NCBI GenBank assembly: GCA_020356105.1
Contig: CP070634.1
Span: 3,521,386 to 3,577,134 of the forward strand
Source: Rhodospirillales bacterium
GTDB taxonomy: Bacteria > Pseudomonadota > Alphaproteobacteria > UBA8366 > JADFVY01
DNA length: 55,749 bases
Direction of reading: 5' to 3'
Shown: piece by piece, positions 17,395 through 27,023 of the stretch
Layout of the letters: the number at the start of each line of letters is the position of its first letter
How positions within the stretch are numbered: the first letter of the stretch is position 1
The notes under the pieces: generated by a model
Databases searched by the model: none
What the model saw: only the letters and a program-made list of their open reading frames with translations
What the model was told of the DNA's origin: nothing
Program-made: the position numbers and the translations under genes

Positions 17395-17643
17395 ATGGCC
17401 GACGTCGGAGGCATCACGGGCAGCCAGCTTCGTTCCCTTATCGAGCGGATTGAGCGGCTCGAGGAAGAAAAGGCGGCGCTGGCCGGGGATATCCGCGAGG
17501 TCTATGCGGAAGCCAAGGGACACGGATTCGATCCGAAGACCATGCGCCAGATCGTTCGGCTGCGCAAGCTCGATACGGCCGATCGTCAGGAACAGGAAAC
17601 CCTGCTGGAACTTTACAAAGCGGCGCTCGGCATGGGCGAATAG
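17395..17643 (+). CDS. gapR: GapR-family nucleoid-associated protein (DUF2312)
   Basis: The ATG at 17395, with AGGAG at 17384-17388, gives 82 residues. The sequence is a highly charged coiled coil (LRSLIERIERLEEEKAALAG) followed by the DUF2312 signature GFDPKTMRQIVRLRKL and a short C-terminal helix. In Caulobacter, GapR binds overtwisted AT-rich DNA ahead of replication and transcription forks and assists topoisomerases. The protein is typical of Alphaproteobacteria, supporting the lineage assignment. The last helix ends right at the stop codon, and the next gene converges from the other strand. Confidence 0.93.
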   Translation: MADVGGITGSQLRSLIERIERLEEEKAALAGDIREVYAEAKGHGFDPKTMRQIVRLRKLDTADRQEQETLLELYKAALGMGE

Positions 17644-17714
17644 CGACGCGGGCCGGTTGCCTTCGCTCGACCGGCGGAGGATCGGCCGGGCGGCCTGTCA
17701 AACCGGAACGGGGA

Positions 17715-19343
17715 CTAATCCGTCAGATCCAGATAACGGCTCGGGTGAAGGTCGCGCACATTGTCCTCCCAGCCCACGACGTTGGTGGCGACCAGATTGC
17801 GCGAGGCGTGCTGGTAAAGCGGGATGATCGGGAATCTTTTCATTGCCAGTTGCTCGGCGCGGTGCAGTGTGACCTCGCGTGCGGCCGGCTCCTGCCTGGC
17901 GGCCGTCGTCATGAGCTTTTCGAATTCCGCGTCCTTGAACCGTCCATAATTGAAGCGCTCGGACTCGCTGTCCCAAAGCATCAGGAACGCCGCCGGATCA
18001 TTAAAGTCACCGACCCAGCCCGCACGTGCCACATCGAACTCGCCCAGCCCGAGATCGCCGTAATGGACAACATAATCGTTGCTGTACAGATCGGTTCTTA
18101 CGCCGACCCGTTTCCACATCTCCGCGACGGTTTCGGCCACTTTCTGATGGGCGCCGTTGGCATTGTAGTGCAGGGTCAGCCGCAGGGTGTCCTGCACTCC
18201 GAATCCCGCATCGGTGAGCAGCAGCTTTGCTGCGTCGCGCTTTTCGCGTGCCGATAATGGGCGGGGAATTGGAAACGGCCCCTTGCGAGGTGGTGCCTCG
18301 GGCTCTCGGACTCCTGCGAGCCCGTCCGGCAGCAAGCCGTCCGCAGGGATTTCGCCGCCGTCGAGAGCGCGGCGCACCAATGTCGGTGAATCGACCGCCA
18401 GCGCCAGTGCCTCGCGGACCCGCGGATCGTTGAACGGGGGCTTGCGCGTGTTGATGACCAGATAATCGACGGTCAACGACGGATGAATTCGGACCACCTC
18501 CGGCGCCTGCTCCATCAGCCCGGCAATCGCGTCGCGAGGGACGCCCGACAGCGTATGCAGCGTGCCGGAAAAGAACCGCTCGGTCGCGCTCTCGATAAAC
18601 TCGACGACGTCGTAATAGACATGGTCCATCGTGACCGAGGCCGGATCAAAGAAACGCCAGTTTTTTGATAGCTTTAGATAATTCCCCGGCAACCATTCGC
18701 TGAGGATATAGGGGCCGTTGGTGACCATCTTGCCGGGCCGAGTCCAGGATTCGTCGGCGCGCTCAACTTGATCCTCGCGCAGGGGGTAGGCGCTGTGATG
18801 GACGAGTTGCGCCAGGAATTGCGGGCTCCGATGGGTCAGCCTGAAGACGAGGGTCGCATCGTCGGTCGCCGTGACGCCGAGGCTGCCTTCCTCCCCATCA
18901 CGACCCTTGTGAAGAATTTCCGCCCCTTCGATGTTGTAGAACATCGAGGCGAACAGGGCACCCGACTGCGGCGCTAGGAGTCGCCGGAATGCGTATTCGA
19001 AATCCCCGGCGACGAGCGGGCGACCGTCGGACCAGTTCTGTCCGGCGCGAAGCTTGAAGACCCAAGTCATACCGTCGTCGCGGACCTCCCAGCTCTCTGC
19101 TGCGCCGGGCTCGATTTGACCTGCCGCATTTTCTGTGACCAACCCGATGTACAGGTCCGCGAGGATCGCGCGTTCCGGGGCCAGTGCAGCAAAATGCGGA
19201 TCGAGTCGGACCGGGTTGTCCATGATGCCGCGGCGAATTTCGCGCTCGACCAGCTGTGCCGGTACCTCGCCGGACGGAAACAGGAAGATCGCCGTCAAAC
19301 ACAGCAGGCACGTCAGGATTGGCCGCACGAGGAGCGTCTTCAA
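17715..19343 (-). CDS. Peptide/oligopeptide ABC transporter substrate-binding protein
   Basis: The 542-residue product begins with a signal peptide (MKTLLVRPILTCLLCLTAIFLF, cut near VPA-Q) and then a family 5 solute-binding domain: LDPHFAALAPE, the segment ESWEVRDDGMTWVFKLRAG, WSDGRPLVAGDFEYAFRR and NYLKLSKNWRFFDP are typical of OppA/MppA-like proteins. It would bind peptides in the periplasm. No permease or ATPase genes are adjacent, so it is an orphan component that must borrow a transporter or act as a sensor or murein-peptide binder like MppA. It ends 71 nt from gapR and starts 184 nt from the divergent membrane-protein gene. Confidence 0.9.
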   Translation of the reverse strand: MKTLLVRPILTCLLCLTAIFLFPSGEVPAQLVEREIRRGIMDNPVRLDPHFAALAPERAILADLYIGLVTENAAGQIEPGAAESWEVRDDGMTWVFKLRAGQNWSDGRPLVAGDFEYAFRRLLAPQSGALFASMFYNIEGAEILHKGRDGEEGSLGVTATDDATLVFRLTHRSPQFLAQLVHHSAYPLREDQVERADESWTRPGKMVTNGPYILSEWLPGNYLKLSKNWRFFDPASVTMDHVYYDVVEFIESATERFFSGTLHTLSGVPRDAIAGLMEQAPEVVRIHPSLTVDYLVINTRKPPFNDPRVREALALAVDSPTLVRRALDGGEIPADGLLPDGLAGVREPEAPPRKGPFPIPRPLSAREKRDAAKLLLTDAGFGVQDTLRLTLHYNANGAHQKVAETVAEMWKRVGVRTDLYSNDYVVHYGDLGLGEFDVARAGWVGDFNDPAAFLMLWDSESERFNYGRFKDAEFEKLMTTAARQEPAAREVTLHRAEQLAMKRFPIIPLYQHASRNLVATNVVGWEDNVRDLHPSRYLDLTD

Positions 19344-19527
19344 CGGGTACCGCCGTCTTACTGTTCGATCGTTTCGCCGGGACCCTAACGTTCCCGCCGG
19401 TCGTCCGCAAGCGGGTTTGCCGAAGTCCCGGCATCCCCAGCGTATCGCGGGCGGGTAAGGGCAATGTTAACGGACCGCCCAGCATATTCGATGCGATACG
19501 AAAGCCGCAGGTTCTGTGAGGAGGGAC

Positions 19528-20676
19528 ATGGCCATAACGATTAACCTCGGCGGGCACGGCAGGCGATGGGAACTGGACCTGTCCGCGGTGCCCTTCGAGC
19601 GCGTGCAGTCCGGTGGGCGCGCCCTCGGCGTGTTTCTGATCGTATTCGCCCTGATTTGGGGGGGCGCCCCGGTTTTAGGCCTGGTATCGGAATTGCAGGC
19701 TGGCAGATACGGCCCCGAAATCCTACTGTTTCTGATCTTTCCGGTGGTTGGCGTCGCAGTGCTCTTATTCGGGCTGCACAGCTTGATGTGGCATCGCCGC
19801 ATCGCCTTTGACGGGAACGTATTCACCGTAGCGGAGTCCGGCCTCAAGGGCACCCGGCGATGGAGCGAGCCGCTCTCGGCATACCAGGGTGTCTTGCGGC
19901 ATACCCGGCGCGTGCGCACCAAGAACAGCAGCTACACGCTCTACATGATCGATCTCGTGCATCCGGATGCGGCGCGCAAGATCAACCTCTATACCGCCAG
20001 AACCGAACGCGGATTTCGTGAGAAATGGGAAAGCTTCGCCCGCCGGCTTGGTTTGCCGGCGCTCGAGACGGGCGAAGGCGGGATGGTTCACCGCGAGGCG
20101 GAAGACCTCGACAAATCCGCGGCCCAACTGATCGCCGAAGGGAAGGTCGAAATCGACCGTGACGCCCTGCTGCAACCCGGGGATGCGATTTCGGTCCGAC
20201 ACGAGGGCGATACCGTGGTGTTGACCCGGACCCGCCCCGTCAACCCCTGGTGGGGTTGGCTGCTTGCCTTGCTGTTCCCGCTGGTTTTTGTCGGCGTGGC
20301 GATCTTTGCGCCCGATATGCCATTGCCTGCTCGGTTGGTGTTTGGCGCAGTCGGCGCCGTCCTGGAGATCGCCTTCGCCATCGGCGTCGCGACCGACCTC
20401 TTGTCGCGACAGCGTCTTCGCGTCGGCCCGGATGGCGTGCGCGTCAACCGGGCCTATGCCCGCAGCGAGACCGCCGGCAAGTCGCTCGCAAGTCCCGAGA
20501 TCGAAACCGTGATGCTGGCGGCCAAATCAGACGGCGCGCGGCCGGCATTGACGATCGCCGGTGACCACGAATCCTTGCGGTTCGGCCGCGGCCTGCCCCG
20601 ACGATCTCTCGATTTCGCGCTGAACACCGTTCTTTCGAAGATCTCCGAAACCCGGCGTCGCAGGGGCCTGCGGTGA
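19528..20676 (+). CDS. Membrane protein of unknown function, four helices
   Basis: The start at ATG 19528 follows GAGGAGGG and gives 382 residues; another ATG 12 nt upstream is less well placed. Two helices lie near the N terminus (32-53 and 64-87) and two near 241-261 and 268-289. Between and after them are soluble, beta-rich segments, including a block of about 150 residues (RWSEPLSAYQGVLRHTRRVR onward) and a C-terminal tail of about 90 residues. I do not recognise a named family and see no catalytic motif. It is divergent from the substrate-binding gene and converges on the indolepyruvate oxidoreductase gene. Confidence 0.8.
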   Translation: MAITINLGGHGRRWELDLSAVPFERVQSGGRALGVFLIVFALIWGGAPVLGLVSELQAGRYGPEILLFLIFPVVGVAVLLFGLHSLMWHRRIAFDGNVFTVAESGLKGTRRWSEPLSAYQGVLRHTRRVRTKNSSYTLYMIDLVHPDAARKINLYTARTERGFREKWESFARRLGLPALETGEGGMVHREAEDLDKSAAQLIAEGKVEIDRDALLQPGDAISVRHEGDTVVLTRTRPVNPWWGWLLALLFPLVFVGVAIFAPDMPLPARLVFGAVGAVLEIAFAIGVATDLLSRQRLRVGPDGVRVNRAYARSETAGKSLASPEIETVMLAAKSDGARPALTIAGDHESLRFGRGLPRRSLDFALNTVLSKISETRRRRGLR

Positions 20677-20779
20677 TACGGCGGACCGAAATTGCCGGAT
20701 GGCGCAGTGCCGGGGTGAATTTCTGAAGCGGGCGACTCGACGCCGCAGGCGCTGTTCGCGGGCGGCCGGGATGAAAGGG

Positions 20780-23700
20780 TTACTCGGCGGCGCTCGGCAT
20801 CGGCTGGTTCGCGTGGAACGCCGCCAACAGCTCTGCCTCGCGGGCCTTGGCTTTCAGCATCGCCTCGGCCTTGACATGACCGAAGCCGCGAATGCCGTCG
20901 GGCAACGCGGCGATCTCGACCGCGAGCGCGAGGTTCTCGACGCTCAGGGCCGGCAGCAACTGGTCGAGCGTGGCCTCGTAATCGCTAATCAGGCGGCGTT
21001 CGGCGCGCCGTTCGGCCGCATAGCCGAAGACGTCGAGAACCGTGCCCCGCAGGCGTCGCAGCCTCGCCAGAAGGCGGAGCACGTTGAATATCCAGGGGCC
21101 ATAGCTTGCCTTCTTCGGATGTCCGGTGTTCGGGTCGCGCCGTGCGAACAGCGGCGGCGCCAGATGGACGCGAAGCGCGAAGTCGCCCTCGAAGGCGTTG
21201 TGAATGGCGGTGTTGAACTCTTCCCGGCAGAACAGCCGGGCGACTTCATATTCATCCTTGATGGCGAGCAGTTTGAAGTAGTTCCGCGCCACCGCGTGGG
21301 TCAGTCTGGAGTCGCCCGGCGCCCGCTCCGCTTCGGCAGCCCCGACGCGCGCGACAAAATCCGTATAGCGCGCCGCGTAAGCTGCGTCGTGATAATCGGT
21401 CAGGTACGCGGCGCGTCGTGCAACGATCTCGTCGAGGGTGCGGGCGATGTCCGGCGCCGAGGGCGCACCGGCCATTTCCGCGACGGCCTCCACCGCCGGC
21501 AGATCGACCGCCGCCCTGCGTCCCCACAAGAACGCCTGTTTGTTGCTTTCCAATGTGACCGCATTCAGTTCGATCGCCCGCAGCAGCGCCTCTTCCGACA
21601 AGGGAATCAAGCCTTGCTGCCACGCGAAGCCGACCATGAAGAGATTGGCGCCGATCGAATCGCCGATCAGCGCAAGGGCCAGCCGCGTCGCGTTCACAAA
21701 GCCCGCCTGACCCGCGCCCGTGGCATCGACGATGGTGCTGCGCATGTCGTCCGCCGGCAACGCGAAGTCACGGTTACGAGTGAAGTCGCCGGTGACGCTT
21801 TCGTGGGTGTTGACAACGGCGCTGGTTACCCCCGTCTGCATCTTGGAAAGCGCGGTCGCGCCGGCGGTGACCACGAGATCGCACCCTATGACAAGATTCG
21901 CGCCGCCTGCGGCGATCTGCACCGCATGGATATGATCCGGCCGGGAGGCAATCCGGACGTGGCTTGTGACCGCGCCGTATTTCTGCGCCAGGCCTGCGAT
22001 ATCCAGGACACCAACGCCCTTGCCTTCAAGATGGGCCGCCATACCCAGCAACTGCGCGACGGTCACCACGCCGGTCCCGCCTACGCCGGTAACGAGGATG
22101 CTGTAGGGGGCGTCGAGTGACGGCAGTGCAGGATCCGGCAAGACGGCGGGAAACGGCGCGGCCACGTCCGCGGTCCGCCGTTCCGCCTGGCGCAGCGATC
22201 CGCCTTCGACCGTCACGAAGCTCGGGCAAAATCCCTTAAGGCACGAAAAGTCCTTGTTGCAGGCAGATTGGTCGATTGCTCGCTTGCGGCCGAATTCGGT
22301 GGACACCGGCACCACCGACAGACAGTTGGATACCGCCGAACAATCGCCGCATCCCTCGCATACCGCCTCGTTGATGAAGACCCGCCGCGGCGGGTCGGTC
22401 AAAAGTCCGCGCTTGCGACGCCGGCGCTTCTCTGTAGCGCAGACCTGATCGTAAATGATCGCCGTGACGCCTGGAATATCGCGCAACTGCTTCTGGATGC
22501 GATCCAGCTCGTCGCGGTGGTGGATCGTTACCCCCGGCGCCCAGCCGGCACCGGGCGGGTATTTGCCGGGCGCGTCGGTCACGACGACGGTCTTTACCAC
22601 GCCTTCACCGTAAAGCTGGTTGGTGATCTGCGGGACCGACATCGGACCGTCGACCGGCTGACCGCCGGTCATTGCGACGGCGTCGTTGAACAGCACCTTG
22701 TACGTGGCGTTGGCGCCGGAAGCGACCGCCTGGCGGATCGCCAGCAGGCCGGAATGGAAATAGGTGCCGTCGCCGATGTTCACAAAGACGTGGGGCTCAT
22801 CTGTGAAAGGGGCCTGGCCGACCCATGTCACGCCTTCGGCGCCCATCTGCGTAAAGGTCTGCGTGTTGCGGTCCATCCACTGGGCCATGTAATGGCAGCC
22901 GATCCCGGCCAGCGCCCGGCTGCCATCCGGCACCCGCGTCGAGGTGTTGTGCGGGCAACCCGAGCAGAAATAGGGAACGCGCTGGGGAACCGGCTGCAAT
23001 GCGTCGAGCGCCTTTTCCTTTGCGGCCAGAAAGGCGAGCCGCTCCTCGATCTTCTCGGTCGTATGAAATCGCGCGATACGTCCCGCGATGACCCGTGCAA
23101 TGCGGGCCGGCGTCAGGGCGCCGGCCGATGGCAGGATCCACTCACCCGCCTCATCGAATTTGCCGATGATACGCGGCCGTTTGGCAGCTTCCCAGTTGTA
23201 GAGCTGTTCCTTCAGCTGGTTTTCGATCAGGGCGCGTTTTTCCTCGACGACGAGAATCTCCTCCAGCCCCTCTGCAAACTCGCGGATGCCCTCGCGTTCC
23301 AGCGGCCAAGCGAGCGCCACCTTGTAGACCGCAAGGCCGATCTTCGCGGCGTAGGATTCGTCGATTCCAAGATCCTCCAACGCCTGACGGACGTCGAGAT
23401 AGGACTTGCCGACGGTCACGATGCCGAGACGCGGCCGTGGACTGGAAATGGCGACACGGTCGAGCCGGTTAGCGCGGGCGAACGCGAGCGCCGCATACAA
23501 TTTGTAGCGGTGTAGTCGATACTCCTGGGCATTCGGCGAATCCGGCCAGCGGATGTTGAGGCCGTCCTCGGGCATCTCGAAATTATCCGGTGTCGCGATT
23601 GCAAGTCGCAACGGGTCGATCTCGACCGAGGCGGAGGTCTCGACCGTCTCCGCGACCGTCTTGAAGCCGATCCAGCAACCTGAGAAACGGGACATGGCGA

Positions 23701-24259
23701 AGCCGAGGAGGCCGAGATCGATCACCTCCTGGACGCCTGCCGGGTTGAGCACCGGGATACTCGCGTCCGCGAAGGCATGGTCGGACTGGTGCGGCAGTGT
23801 CGAGGACCGGCAGGTATGATCATCGCCAGCCAGCGCGAGCACGCCGCCGTAACGCGATGTCCCCGCGTTGTTCGCATGCTTGAGCGCATCACCGGAGCGA
23901 TCGACGCCCGGTCCCTTGCCATACCACATGGCGAACACGCCGTCATACCTGGCGCCCGGAAACAGGCCCACCTGCTGGCTCCCCCAGACAGCGGTCGCCG
24001 CCAGATCCTCGTTCACGCCAGGCCGGAAGTGAATATGGTTGCGCTCGAGATACGATTGCGCCTGCCACATCGCCGTATCCAAGCCGCCAAGCGGCGATCC
24101 CCGATAGCCTGATATGAAGCAAGCCGTATTTCGTCCTGACGCGACGTCGCGTTGGCGCTGCAACATCGGCAGGCGCACCAGAGCCTGCGTGCCGGTCAGG
24201 TAGACGCGGCCGGTTTCGCGCTCGTACTTGTCGTTCAGGGTCACGTCCGCAAGCGGCAT
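20780..24259 (-). CDS. Indolepyruvate ferredoxin oxidoreductase, fused alpha/beta type
   Basis: ATG 24259 is preceded by GGGAG; the product has 1159 residues. In order: N-terminal pyrimidine-binding domain of 2-oxoacid:ferredoxin oxidoreductases, TPP-binding domain with NIGDGTYFHSG near residue 490 and NDAVAMTGGQP, an iron-sulfur segment with CEGCGDCSAVSNC and CNKDFSCLKGFCPSF, then the gamma domain starting GVGGTGVVTVAQLLG near 725, and a C-terminal DUF6537-like extension. It decarboxylates indolepyruvate and other aryl pyruvates to acyl-CoA and reduces ferredoxin. The single-chain form is the usual proteobacterial one. No ferredoxin or aminotransferase gene lies beside it. Confidence 0.93.
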   Translation of the reverse strand: MPLADVTLNDKYERETGRVYLTGTQALVRLPMLQRQRDVASGRNTACFISGYRGSPLGGLDTAMWQAQSYLERNHIHFRPGVNEDLAATAVWGSQQVGLFPGARYDGVFAMWYGKGPGVDRSGDALKHANNAGTSRYGGVLALAGDDHTCRSSTLPHQSDHAFADASIPVLNPAGVQEVIDLGLLGFAMSRFSGCWIGFKTVAETVETSASVEIDPLRLAIATPDNFEMPEDGLNIRWPDSPNAQEYRLHRYKLYAALAFARANRLDRVAISSPRPRLGIVTVGKSYLDVRQALEDLGIDESYAAKIGLAVYKVALAWPLEREGIREFAEGLEEILVVEEKRALIENQLKEQLYNWEAAKRPRIIGKFDEAGEWILPSAGALTPARIARVIAGRIARFHTTEKIEERLAFLAAKEKALDALQPVPQRVPYFCSGCPHNTSTRVPDGSRALAGIGCHYMAQWMDRNTQTFTQMGAEGVTWVGQAPFTDEPHVFVNIGDGTYFHSGLLAIRQAVASGANATYKVLFNDAVAMTGGQPVDGPMSVPQITNQLYGEGVVKTVVVTDAPGKYPPGAGWAPGVTIHHRDELDRIQKQLRDIPGVTAIIYDQVCATEKRRRRKRGLLTDPPRRVFINEAVCEGCGDCSAVSNCLSVVPVSTEFGRKRAIDQSACNKDFSCLKGFCPSFVTVEGGSLRQAERRTADVAAPFPAVLPDPALPSLDAPYSILVTGVGGTGVVTVAQLLGMAAHLEGKGVGVLDIAGLAQKYGAVTSHVRIASRPDHIHAVQIAAGGANLVIGCDLVVTAGATALSKMQTGVTSAVVNTHESVTGDFTRNRDFALPADDMRSTIVDATGAGQAGFVNATRLALALIGDSIGANLFMVGFAWQQGLIPLSEEALLRAIELNAVTLESNKQAFLWGRRAAVDLPAVEAVAEMAGAPSAPDIARTLDEIVARRAAYLTDYHDAAYAARYTDFVARVGAAEAERAPGDSRLTHAVARNYFKLLAIKDEYEVARLFCREEFNTAIHNAFEGDFALRVHLAPPLFARRDPNTGHPKKASYGPWIFNVLRLLARLRRLRGTVLDVFGYAAERRAERRLISDYEATLDQLLPALSVENLALAVEIAALPDGIRGFGHVKAEAMLKAKAREAELLAAFHANQPMPSAAE

Positions 24260-24468
24260 CGCTCCCAACCCTCCGAAAGCGGTTCCCGATCTCGCGAATC
24301 GATATTCATCGACAAAGGGTAGCGGTCATCGGGCCAAAATCAATCGGCGCCGTCCCGCCGCGCCAAGAAACGACCTATTCTGCAACGATTCTTCTTCCAA
24401 GCGGTTCTTGTCCTTCGTGGCTTGGCGATGCCTCCGCACGATTCATACGGCTGACCCCTGCACCAGTC

Positions 24469-25077
24469 TCAGCCATCATTCAAGGTAACCACCTTGATAT
24501 GGTCCACGATGCCGGTGACGCCAGGCACCTTGCGGACAACCGCCAGTGCCAGGTCACGTTCCGAATCGCTCAGCGCGCGACCGAACATGTAGACGATGCC
24601 ATTGACACTCTGCCACCGCAAATTGGCCGACTTTACACTGTCGTTGGCTCGCAAGGCCTTCTTGATCCTGGTTTCGATCGCGAGATCGGCCGCCGCATCC
24701 TGCAGTTTCGCATCGGGCAGTACCTGGATCTCGTTGTATACCGGCTCGGCGCCCATCACGGAGGCGGCCAAGGCGCCCGCCATGGCTTTCCCTGCCATGT
24801 CGACGACAGTTCCGGTAAGCAAAACCGCACCCTCGTAGACGTCAACCGTCACGTTCTTCAGCCTGCCGACCTCCTCCTCAACGTACAGCGCCTGAATGTC
24901 CAGCCTGATGCGCGCGTCTTCCCGCGCGACGAGGATGCCTCGTTCTTCGACATAGGTTCGTGGATCTTCGAGCACGACAACCGTGGGGCTCTGGCAGCCG
25001 ATCAGCGTCAGCACAAGCGCGGCCAAGGCAAGCCGCAGGCACCGGCCCGGGAAACCGATGATCACGGTGTCTCTCAC
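24469..25077 (-). CDS. BON-domain outer-membrane lipoprotein
   Basis: The 202-residue product has a lipoprotein signal: after a short basic start comes LRLALAALVLTLIGC with the lipobox cysteine at about residue 28. Two BON domains follow, the first around YVEEEVGRLKNVTVDVYEGA to GAEPVYNEIQV and the second from ETRIKKALRANDSVKSANL to VTGIVDHIKVV. BON lipoproteins such as DolP help keep outer-membrane integrity by binding anionic phospholipid. The gene follows the long-chain acyl-CoA ligase on the same strand after only 39 nt, so both may share a transcript, although no functional link is evident. Confidence 0.9.
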   Translation of the reverse strand: MRDTVIIGFPGRCLRLALAALVLTLIGCQSPTVVVLEDPRTYVEERGILVAREDARIRLDIQALYVEEEVGRLKNVTVDVYEGAVLLTGTVVDMAGKAMAGALAASVMGAEPVYNEIQVLPDAKLQDAAADLAIETRIKKALRANDSVKSANLRWQSVNGIVYMFGRALSDSERDLALAVVRKVPGVTGIVDHIKVVTLNDG

Positions 25078-25116
25078 GGAAGAATTTCATCCCGCGTGGG
25101 GCGGCCTTGCGGCGCC

Positions 25117-26916
25117 TTATTTGCTGTAAAGATTGTCGAGCGCACTGCCATATCTTTCTCGAATCACATGTCTGCGAATCTTCATGCTGGGCGTCAGCAT
25201 GCTGTTCTCGATCGCGAAGCTCTCGGCGGTCACGATGAACTTCCGCACCCGCTCGATTACGGACAGCTTCTGGTTGACCCTGCTGACGGCCTCGCCGATT
25301 GCCCTTACGAAATCGGCATCATCGACGAGCTGGGCAAGGTCCCCATTCTTGCCGTGGTCGGCGGCCCAGGTCGTCGCGAAATCCCCGTCCGGGACGATCA
25401 GCGCCACCAGGTGCGGTTTGCGGTCGCCATAGACCATGACCTGCGCGATTTCTGGCTCCACTGTCAGCATCCCCTCGATGCGCTGGGGGGAGACGTTGTC
25501 GCCGCCGGAGTTGACGATGATGTCCTTCTTGCGGTCGGTAATCTTGATATAGCCATCGTTGTCGAAGAGCCCGACATCGCCGGTATGCAACCAGCCATCC
25601 TGCAACGTTTCGCTGGTTTCTTCCGGCTTGTTCCAATAACCCTCCATCAGGAGTTCTCCGCGCACCAGGATCTCGCCATCCTCGGCAATCCTGACCTCTA
25701 CGCCCTTGAGCGGAGGGCCCACGGTGTCGAGCTTGTTCGGTGCGTGCTTGTTGACCGAGATCACGGGAGCGGCCTCAGTCTGCCCGTAACCCTGCAATAG
25801 CCTTACGCCCAGCGCGACGAAGAAGACTCCGATTTCGTAGTTGAGAGCTGCACCCCCCGATACGAAGGCTTTCAGGCGTCCGCCGAAGCGCAGCGCGACC
25901 TTCTTGCGGACCAGCCTGTCGAGCAACGCATTTAGCACGCGATCCGCGATGCCCAGCCCGTTTGGCTCCTCGTAGCGTCGACGGCCGAGCGCGACGGCTT
26001 TCATGAACAGCCTGCGGCGCAATGCGCTCTGGCTCTTCAGGCCGTGCATGATGCGTGCGTATATCGATTCGTAAAGTCGCGGCACCGCGGTCATAATGGT
26101 TGGTCGACATTCGGCTATATTCGAGACCAGTTTGTCGAGCGATTCCGCATAATAGATCTCGGCGCCGATCGACATCGGGAAGAACTGGCCGGCCGTGTGT
26201 TCATAAGCGTGCGACAGCGGCAGAAAGCTCAAGAAGACCTCTCCGGGCTCTTCGTAACCCGGGAGACGCGCGATCACATCATGCGCCCCCATGCAATTGC
26301 AGATGATGGCCCCGTGGCTCAGCATTACGCCCTTGGGACGGCCACCCGTGCCAGACGTATAGATCAGACAGCAGGTATCGCTGCGCTGCGGTTTCCGTGC
26401 GAAATCCCGCACATCGTCGGCCAGTGCGCGACCCTTCTCCAGGGCCTCATCCCATCGGTAGATCCGCAGACCCTGTCCCGGCACCGGTTCCGGCGTCTCG
26501 AGACAGATTGCGAATTCCGTCGACGGGGCACGCATCGCCGCCGGCAACGCGCGTTTTGCCAATGCGGTTGTCGAAATGATGAGTCCCTTCGAACCGCTGT
26601 CGTTCAACAGGTAATGATGATCATCTTCCGAATTCGTCGTATACGCCGGCACGGTGATCGCACCGGCCGACATGATCGCGACATCCGCGATAAGCCAGGC
26701 CGGGCGATTTTCGGAGATCAGCGCGACGCGATCGCCCGGCTCCACCCCCAGGGCCCGCAACGCACGTGACAGCTCGCTGATCCGGGCGGCGACGTCCGCC
26801 CAGCTCTGGCTCTGCCAGTGTCTGTCACGTTTCGCCCACAGAAACGGCCGATCCGCAAAACGCTCGGCCTGATCGAAAAACAGGGTAGGCAGATTGCGGA
26901 TGGATTCGTAATCCAT
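25117..26916 (-). CDS. AMP-forming long-chain fatty-acid--CoA ligase
   Basis: ATG 26916 begins MDYESIRNLPTLFFDQAERF and gives 599 residues. The class is the long form related to FadD15 and Faa1. The ATP-binding P-loop is CLIYTSGTGGRPKGVMLSHG, with Gly in place of the usual second Thr, as in that subgroup. The adenylate motif is LLQGYGQTEAAP, and the hinge and CoA-binding motifs are DGWLHTGDVGLFDNDGYI and DRKKDIIVNSGGDNVSPQ. It activates long-chain fatty acids to acyl-CoA. The start gives the shortest match to the family; an upstream start at 27009 overlaps the divergent pepF leader. Confidence 0.92.
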   Translation of the reverse strand: MDYESIRNLPTLFFDQAERFADRPFLWAKRDRHWQSQSWADVAARISELSRALRALGVEPGDRVALISENRPAWLIADVAIMSAGAITVPAYTTNSEDDHHYLLNDSGSKGLIISTTALAKRALPAAMRAPSTEFAICLETPEPVPGQGLRIYRWDEALEKGRALADDVRDFARKPQRSDTCCLIYTSGTGGRPKGVMLSHGAIICNCMGAHDVIARLPGYEEPGEVFLSFLPLSHAYEHTAGQFFPMSIGAEIYYAESLDKLVSNIAECRPTIMTAVPRLYESIYARIMHGLKSQSALRRRLFMKAVALGRRRYEEPNGLGIADRVLNALLDRLVRKKVALRFGGRLKAFVSGGAALNYEIGVFFVALGVRLLQGYGQTEAAPVISVNKHAPNKLDTVGPPLKGVEVRIAEDGEILVRGELLMEGYWNKPEETSETLQDGWLHTGDVGLFDNDGYIKITDRKKDIIVNSGGDNVSPQRIEGMLTVEPEIAQVMVYGDRKPHLVALIVPDGDFATTWAADHGKNGDLAQLVDDADFVRAIGEAVSRVNQKLSVIERVRKFIVTAESFAIENSMLTPSMKIRRHVIRERYGSALDNLYSK

Positions 26917-27023
26917 GGTCGGTCCCTTGCAGTCGGCGGCGGCGATCTGTCGTCCGCTTGCCTTGCCCATTGCGTCCGGCCGGCATATATCGGGCCAAGC
27001 CGAAAGCAAAGGAGATTATAAGC

